Assembly: GCF_030686865.1 (NCBI RefSeq)
Contig: NZ_JAQYUS010000006.1
Location: 1-64,000 of the forward strand
DNA: 64,000 nt
Reading direction: 5' to 3'
Source: Kaistella sp. SH40-3
GTDB taxonomy: Bacteria > Bacteroidota > Bacteroidia > Flavobacteriales > Weeksellaceae
Each line of letters begins with the position of its first letter. The first letter of the stretch is position 1. Shown here piece by piece: positions 1-7,996 of this stretch. Position numbers and translations under genes: made by a program. Below the pieces are notes generated by a model. That model saw nothing but the letters and a program-made list of their open reading frames with translations. It was not told the origin of the DNA and did not search any database.

Positions 1-221
1 TTAATAGCAATTTGTTTTTCTAAACTTTCAGGTTCATCAATTAATTCTTGCAATGCCTTTTTAGGATCATCATCTTTAAAGAATAAAGACTTTAACCAAC
101 CAATACTTCCTGATGTGAATTTCTCACTACTAGTTTCTACTATTTTTTCTGCGCCCTTTTTAGCTAATTCTGTCAAAAAAGGATATAACAATGCTAATGT
201 TGAAATTGTAATTGGATCCAT
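1..221 (-). CDS. Partial protein of unknown function (N-terminal 73 residues)
   Basis: An open frame starts at an ATG read leftward from 221 and runs off the window edge. The visible 73 residues begin MDPITISTLALLYPFLTELA and continue with a KKGAEKIVE segment and a short SIGWLKSLFF patch. The start looks like an amphipathic or single-pass helix followed by a charged region. I do not recognise the family. Base composition matches the neighbouring AAA/protease genes, so it may belong to the same island. The stop lies outside the window, so length and function cannot be judged. Confidence 0.6.
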   Translation of the reverse strand, partial: MDPITISTLALLYPFLTELAKKGAEKIVETSSEKFTSGSIGWLKSLFFKDDDPKKALQELIDEPESLEKQIAI

Positions 222-534
222 AAAATAATTTTGTGCTTATTGAAGGTAATTTTTTGTACACGTCAAAAGTAGTATTTTTTCATAATATTTTGCTGCTGTT
301 ACTTTGGGTGTAGAAAACCAGTATGCCAGAAGGTATTAGACCTAGCTTGCAATCCATTTTCCACATCACAGGTGATAGTCGCCCAAATCGATCTCCCCGT
401 CGGCGTACACCCGCTTCAGCAGTGAGTTTTACTCTTCCCAGTCTTTCGTACTTAAGCTCACTGTTTTTTATACAGGTATACTTTCTAAACCATTTTTATA
501 AAGTCGCGGCACATATTTAAATTCTTTAAATATT
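222..534. other. Intergenic region with a GC-rich patch
   Basis: No convincing gene is visible. Bases 361-420 are about 60% GC by hand count, against roughly one third in the surroundings. Both strands stay open through the patch. On the minus strand two frames read as protein-like fragments (LLKRVYADGEIDLGDYHL, and EAGVRRRGDRFGRL in another frame), but stops interrupt them. It is best read as a decayed remnant of imported DNA, perhaps of a mobile element. Confidence 0.4.
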
Positions 535-557
535 AAAAAAGAGGGACAAGTCCCCCT
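535..557 (-). terminator. Rho-independent terminator of the 44-aa gene
   Basis: Read on the minus strand, GGGGGA-CTTG-TCCCTC forms a six-pair stem (one G-T pair) with a four-base loop, followed directly by a run of six T. It sits 9 bases after the stop of the small gene at 566-700. Confidence 0.75.
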
Positions 558-565
558 TAAAACTA

Positions 566-700
566 TTACTTCTTTTTAGGAATTTTAATAGTTTCTATTA
601 CAGTTGTTTTAGGTCTTTTTTCAGCTTCCTTAACTGTGACAAATTGCCCAGTACCTGCGTCCCTTCCAACTTTAATAACAGTGTTTTTCTTGTCTGCCAT
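566..700 (-). CDS. Small conserved basic protein (44 aa)
   Basis: The frame has an ATG at 700, a TAA at 566 and its own terminator. The protein runs from MADKKNTVIKVGRDAGTGQF through VTVKEAEKRPKTTVIE to a basic IPKKK tail. The GRDAGTGQFVTVKEAEKRP stretch is the signature of a small bacterial family of unknown function that is often misnamed multidrug transporter. It has no membrane segment, so a transport role is unlikely. The gene sits alone downstream of the protease/AAA pair. The gap 701-916 upstream holds only very short frames, such as a 14-codon one at 760-804. Confidence 0.75.
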   Translation of the reverse strand: MADKKNTVIKVGRDAGTGQFVTVKEAEKRPKTTVIETIKIPKKK

Positions 701-916
701 TTTAGTAAATTTTAAAATTAATTCAACATCACCAGTGAATTATTCTGGTTAAGGATTGTTTATTTCTTTTGATACTCTTTTATCATTTTCTCTTTTAATT
801 GCATACCGTATTTACCTATGGATTGAGCTGGTAGCTATAATAATATTAACTCTCTTCGTTTATATTAAACCTTAATTTCTAAGTTTTCTCGAATATGTTT
901 AACATGCTCCTTAGTC

Positions 917-3271
917 CTATATTTCATCCTCGATTTGAACATTTACTTCTTCTCTGAGCTTAATATTAGAATGCATAAAGTTTCTAGCCGCTAAAAGTCT
1001 TGATACTTCATTATACACTTGCTTTTGAGCTTTTGTATCTCTAATAGTTACAATAAGCGTAAAATCTTGGTTTAATTCTTCACCATCTTGTATTGCTAAG
1101 GTTTCAGCAAAATCTCTATAAGTTCCTTTAATTTTAGCATACCACTTTCTATTATTTGCTAAACTATCGCGTTGTCTTGAATCTTTCATTTCGCTAAGAT
1201 TTACCGAATATTTCTTTACAGGCTGATACTTCTTTCCATAATTGAGCAATACTCTTTCACGCGCATATTCGCTTTCAGTATCTTTAAGATGCAAACTTTT
1301 GTAATTAGAGTCAAGTAAAACATTTTGAGTGTCGTCTGGACCAATTTCATTGAGAATATTTGCTTTGGTTGTGTCACGGTTTTTAATGTTTTCATAAGTA
1401 CCAAACTTTAACTCTAAATTTGATTGACAATATTCTGCGCCTTGTTTTTCTCTCAATACTGGTTGGCCAACTAATGTTATTTTAATTTCTCCGTAGAAAA
1501 AACCATCATCATCAATTAAACTTTCCGGAAAAGGAAATTCTAAGATTTCAATAAATTCGCCACGAGTTATATTTTCTTGCAAAATCAAAGTTATTTCGTG
1601 AGGATCATTATAGATTATTTCATCAGCTGAATCAGGAATTCCAAAACCCATTTGATTCACTCTTTCGCTAATAGGAAGACTTATTCCTGTTGGATATTTT
1701 GCAGAATGAATGGCCAAAGCTTTTAAAAGAGTAGGATTAAAAGTTTCATTAATTTTAAAATTTAATTCAGATAACAATGAAGTTACTCTTGGGGTTGCGA
1801 AACTTGTTCCCATAATTTTCACAGCACTCCCATCATGTGAGATCGCATTTACTCCATTTTGAATTGTTCTACCACCATCTAACCCTGCATTTCCTCCAAA
1901 AGACACTAAGTCTGGTTTAATACTATTTGCAGGACCAGGACCAATTCTCGTAAACGGTGATGGATGATTAATATCAGCTATATCATGTGTATTTTTTGAG
2001 TGAGCAACTGACCCAACTACTAAACAACGAACTGAATCACCTGACCTTGCTACTCTACTTTTAGGATGACCTTTTTCAAAATTTCTACAATTTCCAGTAG
2101 ATTTACATATAATCACATCATTTGCTAATTGAATATCGTCTAATGCCTTTCCAAAATCTGAAAAATCATTAATGCTGGATTCAGAAGCAGTGCCTAATGA
2201 TAAATTCCAAATTTTAATGTGATTATTGTTCTTTATTGCTTCTCTAATATTTTCTACTAATTCATCTTCATCTATTGATTCTTGTTTTTGATCAGGAAAT
2301 ACTGTTGCATCAAAAATTTTACAACCTGTATTCCCCGTCCAATTTTTACCTTGTAATTGATCCCCATAAAGAATTATACTTGAAACACAAGAACCATGCA
2401 TTGGATCAATTAACTCATCCGGATATGAAGAGAATTTATCCTCAAGTAACCAAGGTTCTAAATATGGGTTCCTTGAAACACCAGAATCTAAGACTCCTAC
2501 AATTGGATATTCAATACCATCTGTAGGCCATTTTATATCAAGAGTATCTTCAGATTCTATGCTATCGGTCTCCACTTGATATTTAGGCATAAAAGTTATA
2601 GATTCTAATGCTTCAAAACCTGAGATACTATCTAAAACGCCTTTTGAAGCATTTTTGATTTTAAATATTATTAAACCAGAAGAATAATTTACTTCTTTTA
2701 CTTCGATGTTAAATTCGGTGCAATATTTAATAAAAGCAATTTTGACAGCATTATTGATTTCATAGTTCAAAAAGTCAATTAATGAAATTTTGACCGCTTG
2801 GTTTTCTTCAATATCCACTATAAAAGGTTTGAATACTTCTATTGATTCAATAGCAGAAATACCACGTGGATTTTTTAGATAATTGGCTATATTGTTTTTT
2901 ATCTGTAAACCTTCTTCAATGCTGTCAACCTTAACAATTGCGCTATTTGAATCAAGAAAGCCAATAATATTGTTTTTGGTTACTTTACCATTAAAAATTT
3001 TCTGAATGTCTTTTCTATGTGATTTAGCAATTGCATTATCATCAATATCAATTTTTAATGTCGCTGGTATAAACTCTCTTGAATCATTACGTTTTTGAAA
3101 TACATCAATTAATTCATTAATTGGTGCAATGAAGCTTTCTGCTCTTTCGGCAAGCAAATGTCCGGATAATTCCCATTTAGGAACATTATCTCCACCACCA
3201 CCTTCAACTCTTCTGTCGTCAATTTTTTGCCTTTTCTGAAAAAGCTTAATTGGTAAATTCTTTTTTGCCAT
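917..3271 (-). CDS. Subtilisin-like serine protease (S8 family) paired with an AAA+ ATPase
   Basis: This 784-aa protein carries an S8 protease domain in its middle third. The catalytic triad is visible as Asp262 (VGVLDSGVS), His292 (DPMHGSCV) and Ser490 (GTSFATP). About 240 residues precede the domain and about 290 follow it, and neither part is recognisable. There is no signal peptide, so the enzyme should be cytoplasmic, unlike most subtilases. The ATG at 3271 comes one base after the stop of the AAA+ ATPase, so the two are almost certainly co-translated. AAA/subtilase gene pairs recur in bacterial accessory regions; a role in defence or stress-triggered proteolysis is an inference. The probable target, and whether the ATPase feeds or gates the protease, cannot be told from sequence. 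Confidence 0.88.
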   Translation of the reverse strand: MAKKNLPIKLFQKRQKIDDRRVEGGGGDNVPKWELSGHLLAERAESFIAPINELIDVFQKRNDSREFIPATLKIDIDDNAIAKSHRKDIQKIFNGKVTKNNIIGFLDSNSAIVKVDSIEEGLQIKNNIANYLKNPRGISAIESIEVFKPFIVDIEENQAVKISLIDFLNYEINNAVKIAFIKYCTEFNIEVKEVNYSSGLIIFKIKNASKGVLDSISGFEALESITFMPKYQVETDSIESEDTLDIKWPTDGIEYPIVGVLDSGVSRNPYLEPWLLEDKFSSYPDELIDPMHGSCVSSIILYGDQLQGKNWTGNTGCKIFDATVFPDQKQESIDEDELVENIREAIKNNNHIKIWNLSLGTASESSINDFSDFGKALDDIQLANDVIICKSTGNCRNFEKGHPKSRVARSGDSVRCLVVGSVAHSKNTHDIADINHPSPFTRIGPGPANSIKPDLVSFGGNAGLDGGRTIQNGVNAISHDGSAVKIMGTSFATPRVTSLLSELNFKINETFNPTLLKALAIHSAKYPTGISLPISERVNQMGFGIPDSADEIIYNDPHEITLILQENITRGEFIEILEFPFPESLIDDDGFFYGEIKITLVGQPVLREKQGAEYCQSNLELKFGTYENIKNRDTTKANILNEIGPDDTQNVLLDSNYKSLHLKDTESEYARERVLLNYGKKYQPVKKYSVNLSEMKDSRQRDSLANNRKWYAKIKGTYRDFAETLAIQDGEELNQDFTLIVTIRDTKAQKQVYNEVSRLLAARNFMHSNIKLREEVNVQIEDEI

Positions 3272-3272
3272 T

Positions 3273-4361
3273 TTATTCTACATTTAATGCGTTTCTAACT
3301 TGTCTAATTGAAATAGCTAAATAATTTGCTATTTGTTTCTGTGGGATATGGCTTTCGTTTAAAAACCTAATCATTTCCTCTGGTAGAAATCTGTTGTTGT
3401 TTTTATATTTAAAATATTCAGAAAAAATATCTTCGTATTCAAAAACTGATTTTTTTATTATTGAATTATAATATGCACTGTTAATGATTTTAATAATCTC
3501 TGAATGGGATAAATTACTCATATAAGTTTTAACCATTTCAAATTTCTTATCATCTGTCGCTAAATCAGAACCAATTTTCTCAAAATAATTTTCAACTAGA
3601 TTTTTTATTTCATCAGAATTTGGCTTGTTTACATTTACCACTTTTTCAAATCTTCTCCATATTGCACTATCTAACAATTGTTCGTGATTAGTTGCTGCAA
3701 TCAATATCCCTGTTTCTAAAAATTCATCTATATTTTGCAAAAGACTATTGATTACTCTTTTTAACTCTCCAGTTTCTTGACTATCATCTCGTGCTTTTGC
3801 TATAGCATCAAACTCATCTAAAAATAAAATACAAGGCTTACTTTTTGCGTAATCAAATAATTTCCTTATATTCTTCGCAGTATTACCTAATAAAGAAGAA
3901 ATTAAAGAATCGAAACGTGCCACTACAATTGGAATATCTAGTTCTTTAGCAATATGTTTAGCTAATGTTGTCTTACCACAACCTGGAGGACCGTAAAGTA
4001 AAAGAGAGAGATTAATATCTAAACCTTTACTTTTTATTTCGTTTTTAGAATTTACTAAGGAAATAAAATTATTTATTGGCTCAACAATACCTTCAGAAAC
4101 AATTATATCACACTTTATGTCTTGTGGCAATATGATATCTGCAATATTTAACCTTGTATCATGATCAACCGGGGCATCAAATAATTGATCTTTAAAAACA
4201 GGCAGACCTTTCGCTCCTTGCAGTGTTTTCAAAATTTTGTCCGCCAATTTAATATCACCATCATCTCTTATTTTTTTTGCTAAATGATTAGAGTAGCTAA
4301 TTACCTTTTTATGGTCATTATTTAATCCACCTTCAATTATTTTTATTAGTTCAGTATACAT
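3273..4361 (-). CDS. AAA+ ATPase (COG0464-like), partner of the S8 protease
   Basis: The 362-aa protein has a Walker A motif GPPGCGKT near residue 124, a Walker B LFLDEFD near 180, a sensor Asn in AATNH and a paired Arg finger WRRFE. The last 40 residues (IPQKQIANYLAISIRQVRNA) look like a small helix-turn-helix-type module. The reading frame stays open 14 codons further upstream to a TTG, but I chose the ATG at 4361. A TAnnTTTG -7 box overlaps those upstream codons, so the transcript would start inside them, and the ATG follows an A-rich leader. It is the first gene of a two-gene operon with the subtilase. It may act as sensor or unfoldase for the protease. Confidence 0.88.
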   Translation of the reverse strand: MYTELIKIIEGGLNNDHKKVISYSNHLAKKIRDDGDIKLADKILKTLQGAKGLPVFKDQLFDAPVDHDTRLNIADIILPQDIKCDIIVSEGIVEPINNFISLVNSKNEIKSKGLDINLSLLLYGPPGCGKTTLAKHIAKELDIPIVVARFDSLISSLLGNTAKNIRKLFDYAKSKPCILFLDEFDAIAKARDDSQETGELKRVINSLLQNIDEFLETGILIAATNHEQLLDSAIWRRFEKVVNVNKPNSDEIKNLVENYFEKIGSDLATDDKKFEMVKTYMSNLSHSEIIKIINSAYYNSIIKKSVFEYEDIFSEYFKYKNNNRFLPEEMIRFLNESHIPQKQIANYLAISIRQVRNALNVE

Positions 4362-4390
4362 TAATGTAAATTGTTTTAAATTTTGTGATA

Positions 4391-4398
4391 CAAATGTA
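4391..4398 (-). promoter_or_regulatory. -7 promoter box of the AAA/protease operon
   Basis: The minus strand reads TACATTTG, an exact TAnnTTTG match, 29 bases before the chosen ATG. No clear TTG -33 box is present. Upstream, 4401-4450 contains three AAAACGT repeats that could be regulator sites. Confidence 0.45.
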
Positions 4399-4680
4399 AT
4401 CAAAAACGTAATATAAAAACACTAAAACGTAAATTTATTTTATTAAAACGTTATTATACCATCTAAAACCGTTGTTAAATAATAGTTTAGCGTAACAAAA
4501 ATTCTTCAATATTTCAATGAGTGGCCTGTGGTGAAAACTCTGTTGCGGTTTTTGCCATTTTTGTAAAATTTTAGGTTAACCTCAAAGGTAAATTGGTAAA
4601 ACCATAAAGCCTTACGGAAAACCGTAATTAAAAATTAGAAGTTAATCTATATTTAAAGTTTTTTATTGTTTTCACACTAC

Positions 4681-4708
4681 TTGCCATTTATATATTTATC
4701 TATCTTTA
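4681..4708 (+). promoter_or_regulatory. Promoter of the PLD-like gene
   Basis: A TTG at 4681-4683 is followed after 17 bases by TATCTTTA at 4701-4708, one base off the TAnnTTTG consensus. The predicted start gives a short leader to the ATG at 4723. The rest of 4399-4680 shows nothing else recognisable. Confidence 0.5.
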
Positions 4709-4722
4709 TCAAAAAGCAACTT

Positions 4723-5586
4723 ATGAAAATCATAGCCCCTTATCAAATCAGCAGCGAGATCATCAATCTTATACACCAAGCTAAAAAATACCTTATTCTG
4801 GCATCTCCTTATATCGACATTCAGAAATGGGAGGCCTTTAAGACAGAACTGTTAAAAGCGCAAAAACGACAGGTGAAAATCAGTGTTTATATTAGATATG
4901 ACAATAACAATTATAAAAGTTGGGAACAATTAGAAGCATTTAATATAAAACCTAAATTAATTGAAGCTTTGCACGCCAAATTATATTTTAATGAACACAC
5001 AGGCATCGTCACATCAATGAACCTACTGAACAGTTCTAATTTAGGCGCTTTAGAATTTGGAGCCATATACGATACGGCCGAAGAGCTATCCGAATTAAAA
5101 AACTTTGTGAAATCATATCTATCTCCTATGGTAGAAAAACAAATCCCTACAGATGAAGATCTTTATCTCTCGAAAGAAAAATTCACCACAATTCTGATCA
5201 ATGCTTTAGAAAATGAATTACAAAGAAGAGTATCCTGTCGATGGGATGGCAGATCATTTTTACTGAATGCTGAAAATCAGTTTAACTTCAATATTGATAA
5301 AGTAAAGAACAGCTTTTACATATATGGCATTATTTCGGGACTGGAACATGACAATTACAGTTACTTTTTAAAAAATACCGACTTACAAAAAAATGCAATC
5401 CTCACTTTGCAAAATAATTCTATAATTGTTACGCTTAATAAAAAACTGTCTTCAAGCAATTTTGATCATCTGCTAACCAATGAAAAAACAGAGGTTTTAG
5501 ATTGCATTCTGGAATACGTAACTGATCTACTAATCTTCAAAAGATACTGCTACGAGAACAGGAAAATGCTTAGTAGCGATTTGTAA
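4723..5586 (+). CDS. Phospholipase D-like domain protein
   Basis: The 287-aa protein begins MKIIAPYQISSEIINLIHQA and carries one PLD-type half-site: ALHAKLYFNE (H-x-K) followed by TSMNLLNSSN. Such single-HKD proteins are phosphodiesterase or nuclease folds that often dimerise to build the active site, and they are common in island and defence contexts. The C-terminal half, after about residue 150, is not recognisable. The frame extends upstream to a TTG at 4666, but that overlaps the promoter, so the ATG at 4723 is preferred. There is no signal peptide. Function beyond a PLD fold is not assignable. Confidence 0.75.
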   Translation: MKIIAPYQISSEIINLIHQAKKYLILASPYIDIQKWEAFKTELLKAQKRQVKISVYIRYDNNNYKSWEQLEAFNIKPKLIEALHAKLYFNEHTGIVTSMNLLNSSNLGALEFGAIYDTAEELSELKNFVKSYLSPMVEKQIPTDEDLYLSKEKFTTILINALENELQRRVSCRWDGRSFLLNAENQFNFNIDKVKNSFYIYGIISGLEHDNYSYFLKNTDLQKNAILTLQNNSIIVTLNKKLSSSNFDHLLTNEKTEVLDCILEYVTDLLIFKRYCYENRKMLSSDL

Positions 5587-5680
5587 AAATGTAGCTTAAC
5601 TTTAGCTGGAAATTTTATTTGCATATCCAGTACAATCGTATATGAAATTTTTATAGAAGAGTTTAGATTAATTAATTTTC

Positions 5681-5708
5681 TTGCAAAGGGAAAGTTTTCG
5701 TATTTTTA
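5681..5708 (+). promoter_or_regulatory. Possible promoter of the hexapeptide-repeat gene
   Basis: A TTG at 5681-5683 lies 17 bases before TATTTTTA at 5701-5708, one mismatch from TAnnTTTG. It implies a leader of about 80 bases that contains a weak inverted repeat CGTTGC...GCAGCG. Confidence 0.35.
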
Positions 5709-5727
5709 GTTGGCCTGCAGAAATACC

Positions 5728-6428
5728 CACCCGTTGCGCTTGTACTTATAGCAGCGTAAGGAAGCTAACGTAACAAAAATGAAAATTTAGGAAATATGGT
5801 AGAAATTGAAAATTACATCGAAAACATAAAAATTAAATTCCCACTTACCGAAGACCTGCAACCTTGGGAAATTATTGATAATTTAGAAAACATATTATTG
5901 CAAAAAATAAAAGTATTAGACAATAATTATAAAATAGAAAATAATATTGCGATCCATAAAACAGCAATCATTGAGCAAGGAGTAATATTGAAAGGTACAG
6001 TAATCATTTCTGAAAACTGTTTTATTGGAGCACACGCATATTTACGAGGACCTATATTTTTAAGCAAATCTGTAAAGGTTGGACCAAGTTCGGAAATTAA
6101 ACAATCAATAATTTTTGACAATGCTGCCATTGCACATTTCAATTACATTGGAAATAGCATAATTGGACAAAACATAAATTTTGAAGCCGGTTCGATTTGT
6201 GCAAATCATTACAACGAAAGACAAAACAAAAATATATGGGTAACACAAAACGGAACTATTATTGACACAAAAACAGAAGAATTTGGTTCATTAGTTGGGG
6301 ACAATTCTAAAATCGGAGCAAATGCCGTTTTATCACCAGGAACAATTTTAGAAAAATGCAGTATTGTAAAGCGACTTGACCTAATAGAACAAACAAAATA
6401 ACAAAAGCCGAACACACAGCACCCGTTG
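5728..6428 (+). repeat. CACCCGTTG direct repeats flanking a single gene
   Basis: The nonamer CACCCGTTG occurs at 5728-5736 and again at 6420-6428, bracketing exactly one gene (5796-6401). The right copy sits in a longer GC-rich context, GAACACACAGCACCCGTTGG. The arrangement resembles a gene cassette, but the bases do not match the integron core consensus GTTRRRY. Confidence 0.35.
5796..6401 (+). CDS. Left-handed beta-helix (hexapeptide repeat) protein, nucleotidyl/acyltransferase-like
   Basis: The 201-aa protein has hexapeptide turns from about residue 53 (IHKTAIIEQGVILKGTVIIS) to the end, with a GAHAYLRGPIFL segment like the C-terminal domain of GlmU-type proteins. The N-terminal 50 residues are helical, with no nucleotidyltransferase signature. 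Such proteins are sugar or UDP-sugar acyltransferases or inactive relatives. It stands alone between CACCCGTTG repeats, which suggests it moved as a unit. The substrate is unknown. Confidence 0.7.
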   Translation: MVEIENYIENIKIKFPLTEDLQPWEIIDNLENILLQKIKVLDNNYKIENNIAIHKTAIIEQGVILKGTVIISENCFIGAHAYLRGPIFLSKSVKVGPSSEIKQSIIFDNAAIAHFNYIGNSIIGQNINFEAGSICANHYNERQNKNIWVTQNGTIIDTKTEEFGSLVGDNSKIGANAVLSPGTILEKCSIVKRLDLIEQTK

Positions 6429-6450
6429 GGGGCAGCTTTAATTGTAATGG

Positions 6451-6612
6451 ATGATCGTTTTCAATTCGTATTTTCTTCAACCTGAAAATAATCGAGTACA
6501 GGAAAATTTGCTGATTGTTCCAGGGCAGAAAATAGGACGAAATGGATTTCTGCATGGGAGATATAACATTTTATCAAATTGGAAAACAATTTCCCTATGG
6601 TGCATGGAATGA
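6451..6612 (+). CDS. Possible short ORF (53 aa), unknown
   Basis: An ATG frame reads MIVFNSYFLQPENNRV and ends at a TGA at 6610. It lies between the hexapeptide-repeat gene and the dehydrogenase. No family is recognised and no leader or promoter is clear. It may be noise or the remnant of a decayed gene. The following stretch, 6613-6729, has stops in all frames. Confidence 0.2.
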   Translation: MIVFNSYFLQPENNRVQENLLIVPGQKIGRNGFLHGRYNILSNWKTISLWCME

Positions 6613-6729
6613 AAAAAGGATGGGTTGTTGAACAAATTGGGTGTGGAAATACTGAATAGGATGACAAACAACACAATCATTTCAGAATGAGAATGGAATA
6701 CCCAACGGATAGGGTTCAAATAAAAAAGA

Positions 6730-7530
6730 ATATCGAAAGAAAGATTAGAAAATAAAATTGTTCTTATTACAGGTGCTGCGCGAGGAATAGGAAAAGCTAT
6801 AGCGGAATTGTTCTGCTCTGAAGGAGCAACGGTTATTGTAACGGATCTATTAGATGAAGAAGGAAAAGAACTATCTAAAGAATTAGGGAATCCATCCGAA
6901 TATTTCCATTTAGACGTGAAAAGCGAAGAAGAATGGGTAGAAGTAACCCATAAAATTTTAGAAAAATATGGACAATTAAATGTTCTGATTAATAATGCTG
7001 GAATAACAGGTTTTCTTGAGACTAACGGTCCATTTGATGCAGAAAATGTTGATTTGAATTCTTGGAATGAAGTACACCAAGTTAATTCTAATGGAGTGAT
7101 GTTAGGGTGCAAGTATGCTATCAAATTAATGAAAGAGAAAGGAGGAGCAATCGTAAATATTTCATCAAGAAGTGGAATTGTTGGTATTCCAACAGCAGTT
7201 GCATACGCTTCAAGTAAAGCCTCCTCTAGAAATCACACGAAAAGTGTTGCGCTTTATTGCGCAGAAAAAGGATATCATATACGATGCAACAGCATACATC
7301 CAGCAGCAATAATGACCCCTATGTGGGATATGATGTTGGGAACAGGAGAAGAAAGGAAAAAAATGATCAAATCTATAGAAAACGGAATTCCACTTGGTCA
7401 TTTTGGAGAACCAATCGATGTGGCATATGGAGCATTATTTCTATCGACAAATGAATCAAAATATATTACCGGAACAGAATTGAATATAGACGGCGGAATA
7501 TTAGCAGGAAGCGAGGCGACCCCTGAATAA
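6730..7530 (+). CDS. Short-chain dehydrogenase/reductase with apparent ATA start
   Basis: The protein is a classical NAD(P)-dependent SDR. The cofactor motif TGAARGIG lies at codons 13-20 from the ATA, followed by LINNAG, the catalytic Ser in NISSRSG and the Tyr-Lys pair in AYASSKASS. It ends ITGTELNIDGG, as family members do. The first possible standard start, the TTG at 6808, would delete the whole cofactor loop, so it cannot be the true start. Counting back, homology would place Met at 6730, where the codon is ATA (reads ATA-TCG-AAA-GAA) behind an AAAAAAGA leader, and the next codon upstream of that leader is a stop. Either ATA initiates or the gene has been silenced by an ATG-to-ATA change. 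It is close to cyclopentanol or glucose dehydrogenase-type SDRs; the substrate is unknown. Confidence 0.7.
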   Translation: MSKERLENKIVLITGAARGIGKAIAELFCSEGATVIVTDLLDEEGKELSKELGNPSEYFHLDVKSEEEWVEVTHKILEKYGQLNVLINNAGITGFLETNGPFDAENVDLNSWNEVHQVNSNGVMLGCKYAIKLMKEKGGAIVNISSRSGIVGIPTAVAYASSKASSRNHTKSVALYCAEKGYHIRCNSIHPAAIMTPMWDMMLGTGEERKKMIKSIENGIPLGHFGEPIDVAYGALFLSTNESKYITGTELNIDGGILAGSEATPE

Positions 7531-7996
7531 TGTACTCTCCGAATTCTCGGACTTTCGAGGTTACTTAAAAACTTGTAATACTCTGGATTCGTCAATATAT
7601 CAATTTTCTGCAAAGGATCAATACCATATCACTGAAAAAAGTACTTCATCGTTTATGAGCTTTTTAACATTTCCAGCTCATTTCCAATATACATTAGTTG
7701 ATATGTTTGTCTATTTGAAATAATATTTTTAACTTACTTTAAAACCCAGTGTCGTAGCTAAGATAATTTTGGGGAGGAAGAATAAATATAGCATAACAAG
7801 CCACAATCCGAATGTTAATTTACCAAAAATACAATTTTGTCAAAAAAAAGTACTAGTTCGCTTCTGATGTCGGGTACTTTTAATCACTATTAATCTAGTG
7901 ATACTAAATTGTTTTTAATTTTCCCAGTTAATAACAAGGAAAACCACTTGAAAATAAATGGTTGTTTCTAAATAATTTTTGCACAGTTAGTTGAGC
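7531..7996. other. Intergenic region without recognisable gene
   Basis: This 466-base gap separates the dehydrogenase from the convergent SRAP gene. The minus strand between 7531 and about 7630 stays open (reads IDILTNPEYYKFL) but has no start outside the antisense of the dehydrogenase. No strong terminator or promoter is visible. The stretch is probably remnant DNA. Confidence 0.4.

Noticed and set aside
323-520. 65-codon plus-strand frame through the GC-rich patch
   Set aside because: Pro/Arg/Ser-rich with no family likeness, no leader, and its openness is explained by local GC content.
5728-6428. Integron attC sites around the hexapeptide-repeat gene
   Set aside because: Neither flank matches the core GTTRRRY or its inverse and no integron integrase is in view.
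6477-7124. 215-codon minus-strand frame opposite the short-chain dehydrogenase
   Set aside because: It is antisense to clear SDR coding sequence and shows no family motif.
7398-7613. 71-codon minus-strand frame (DILTNPEYYKFL)
   Set aside because: More than half is antisense to the SDR C-terminus. The start lies in a remnant region and no family is recognised.
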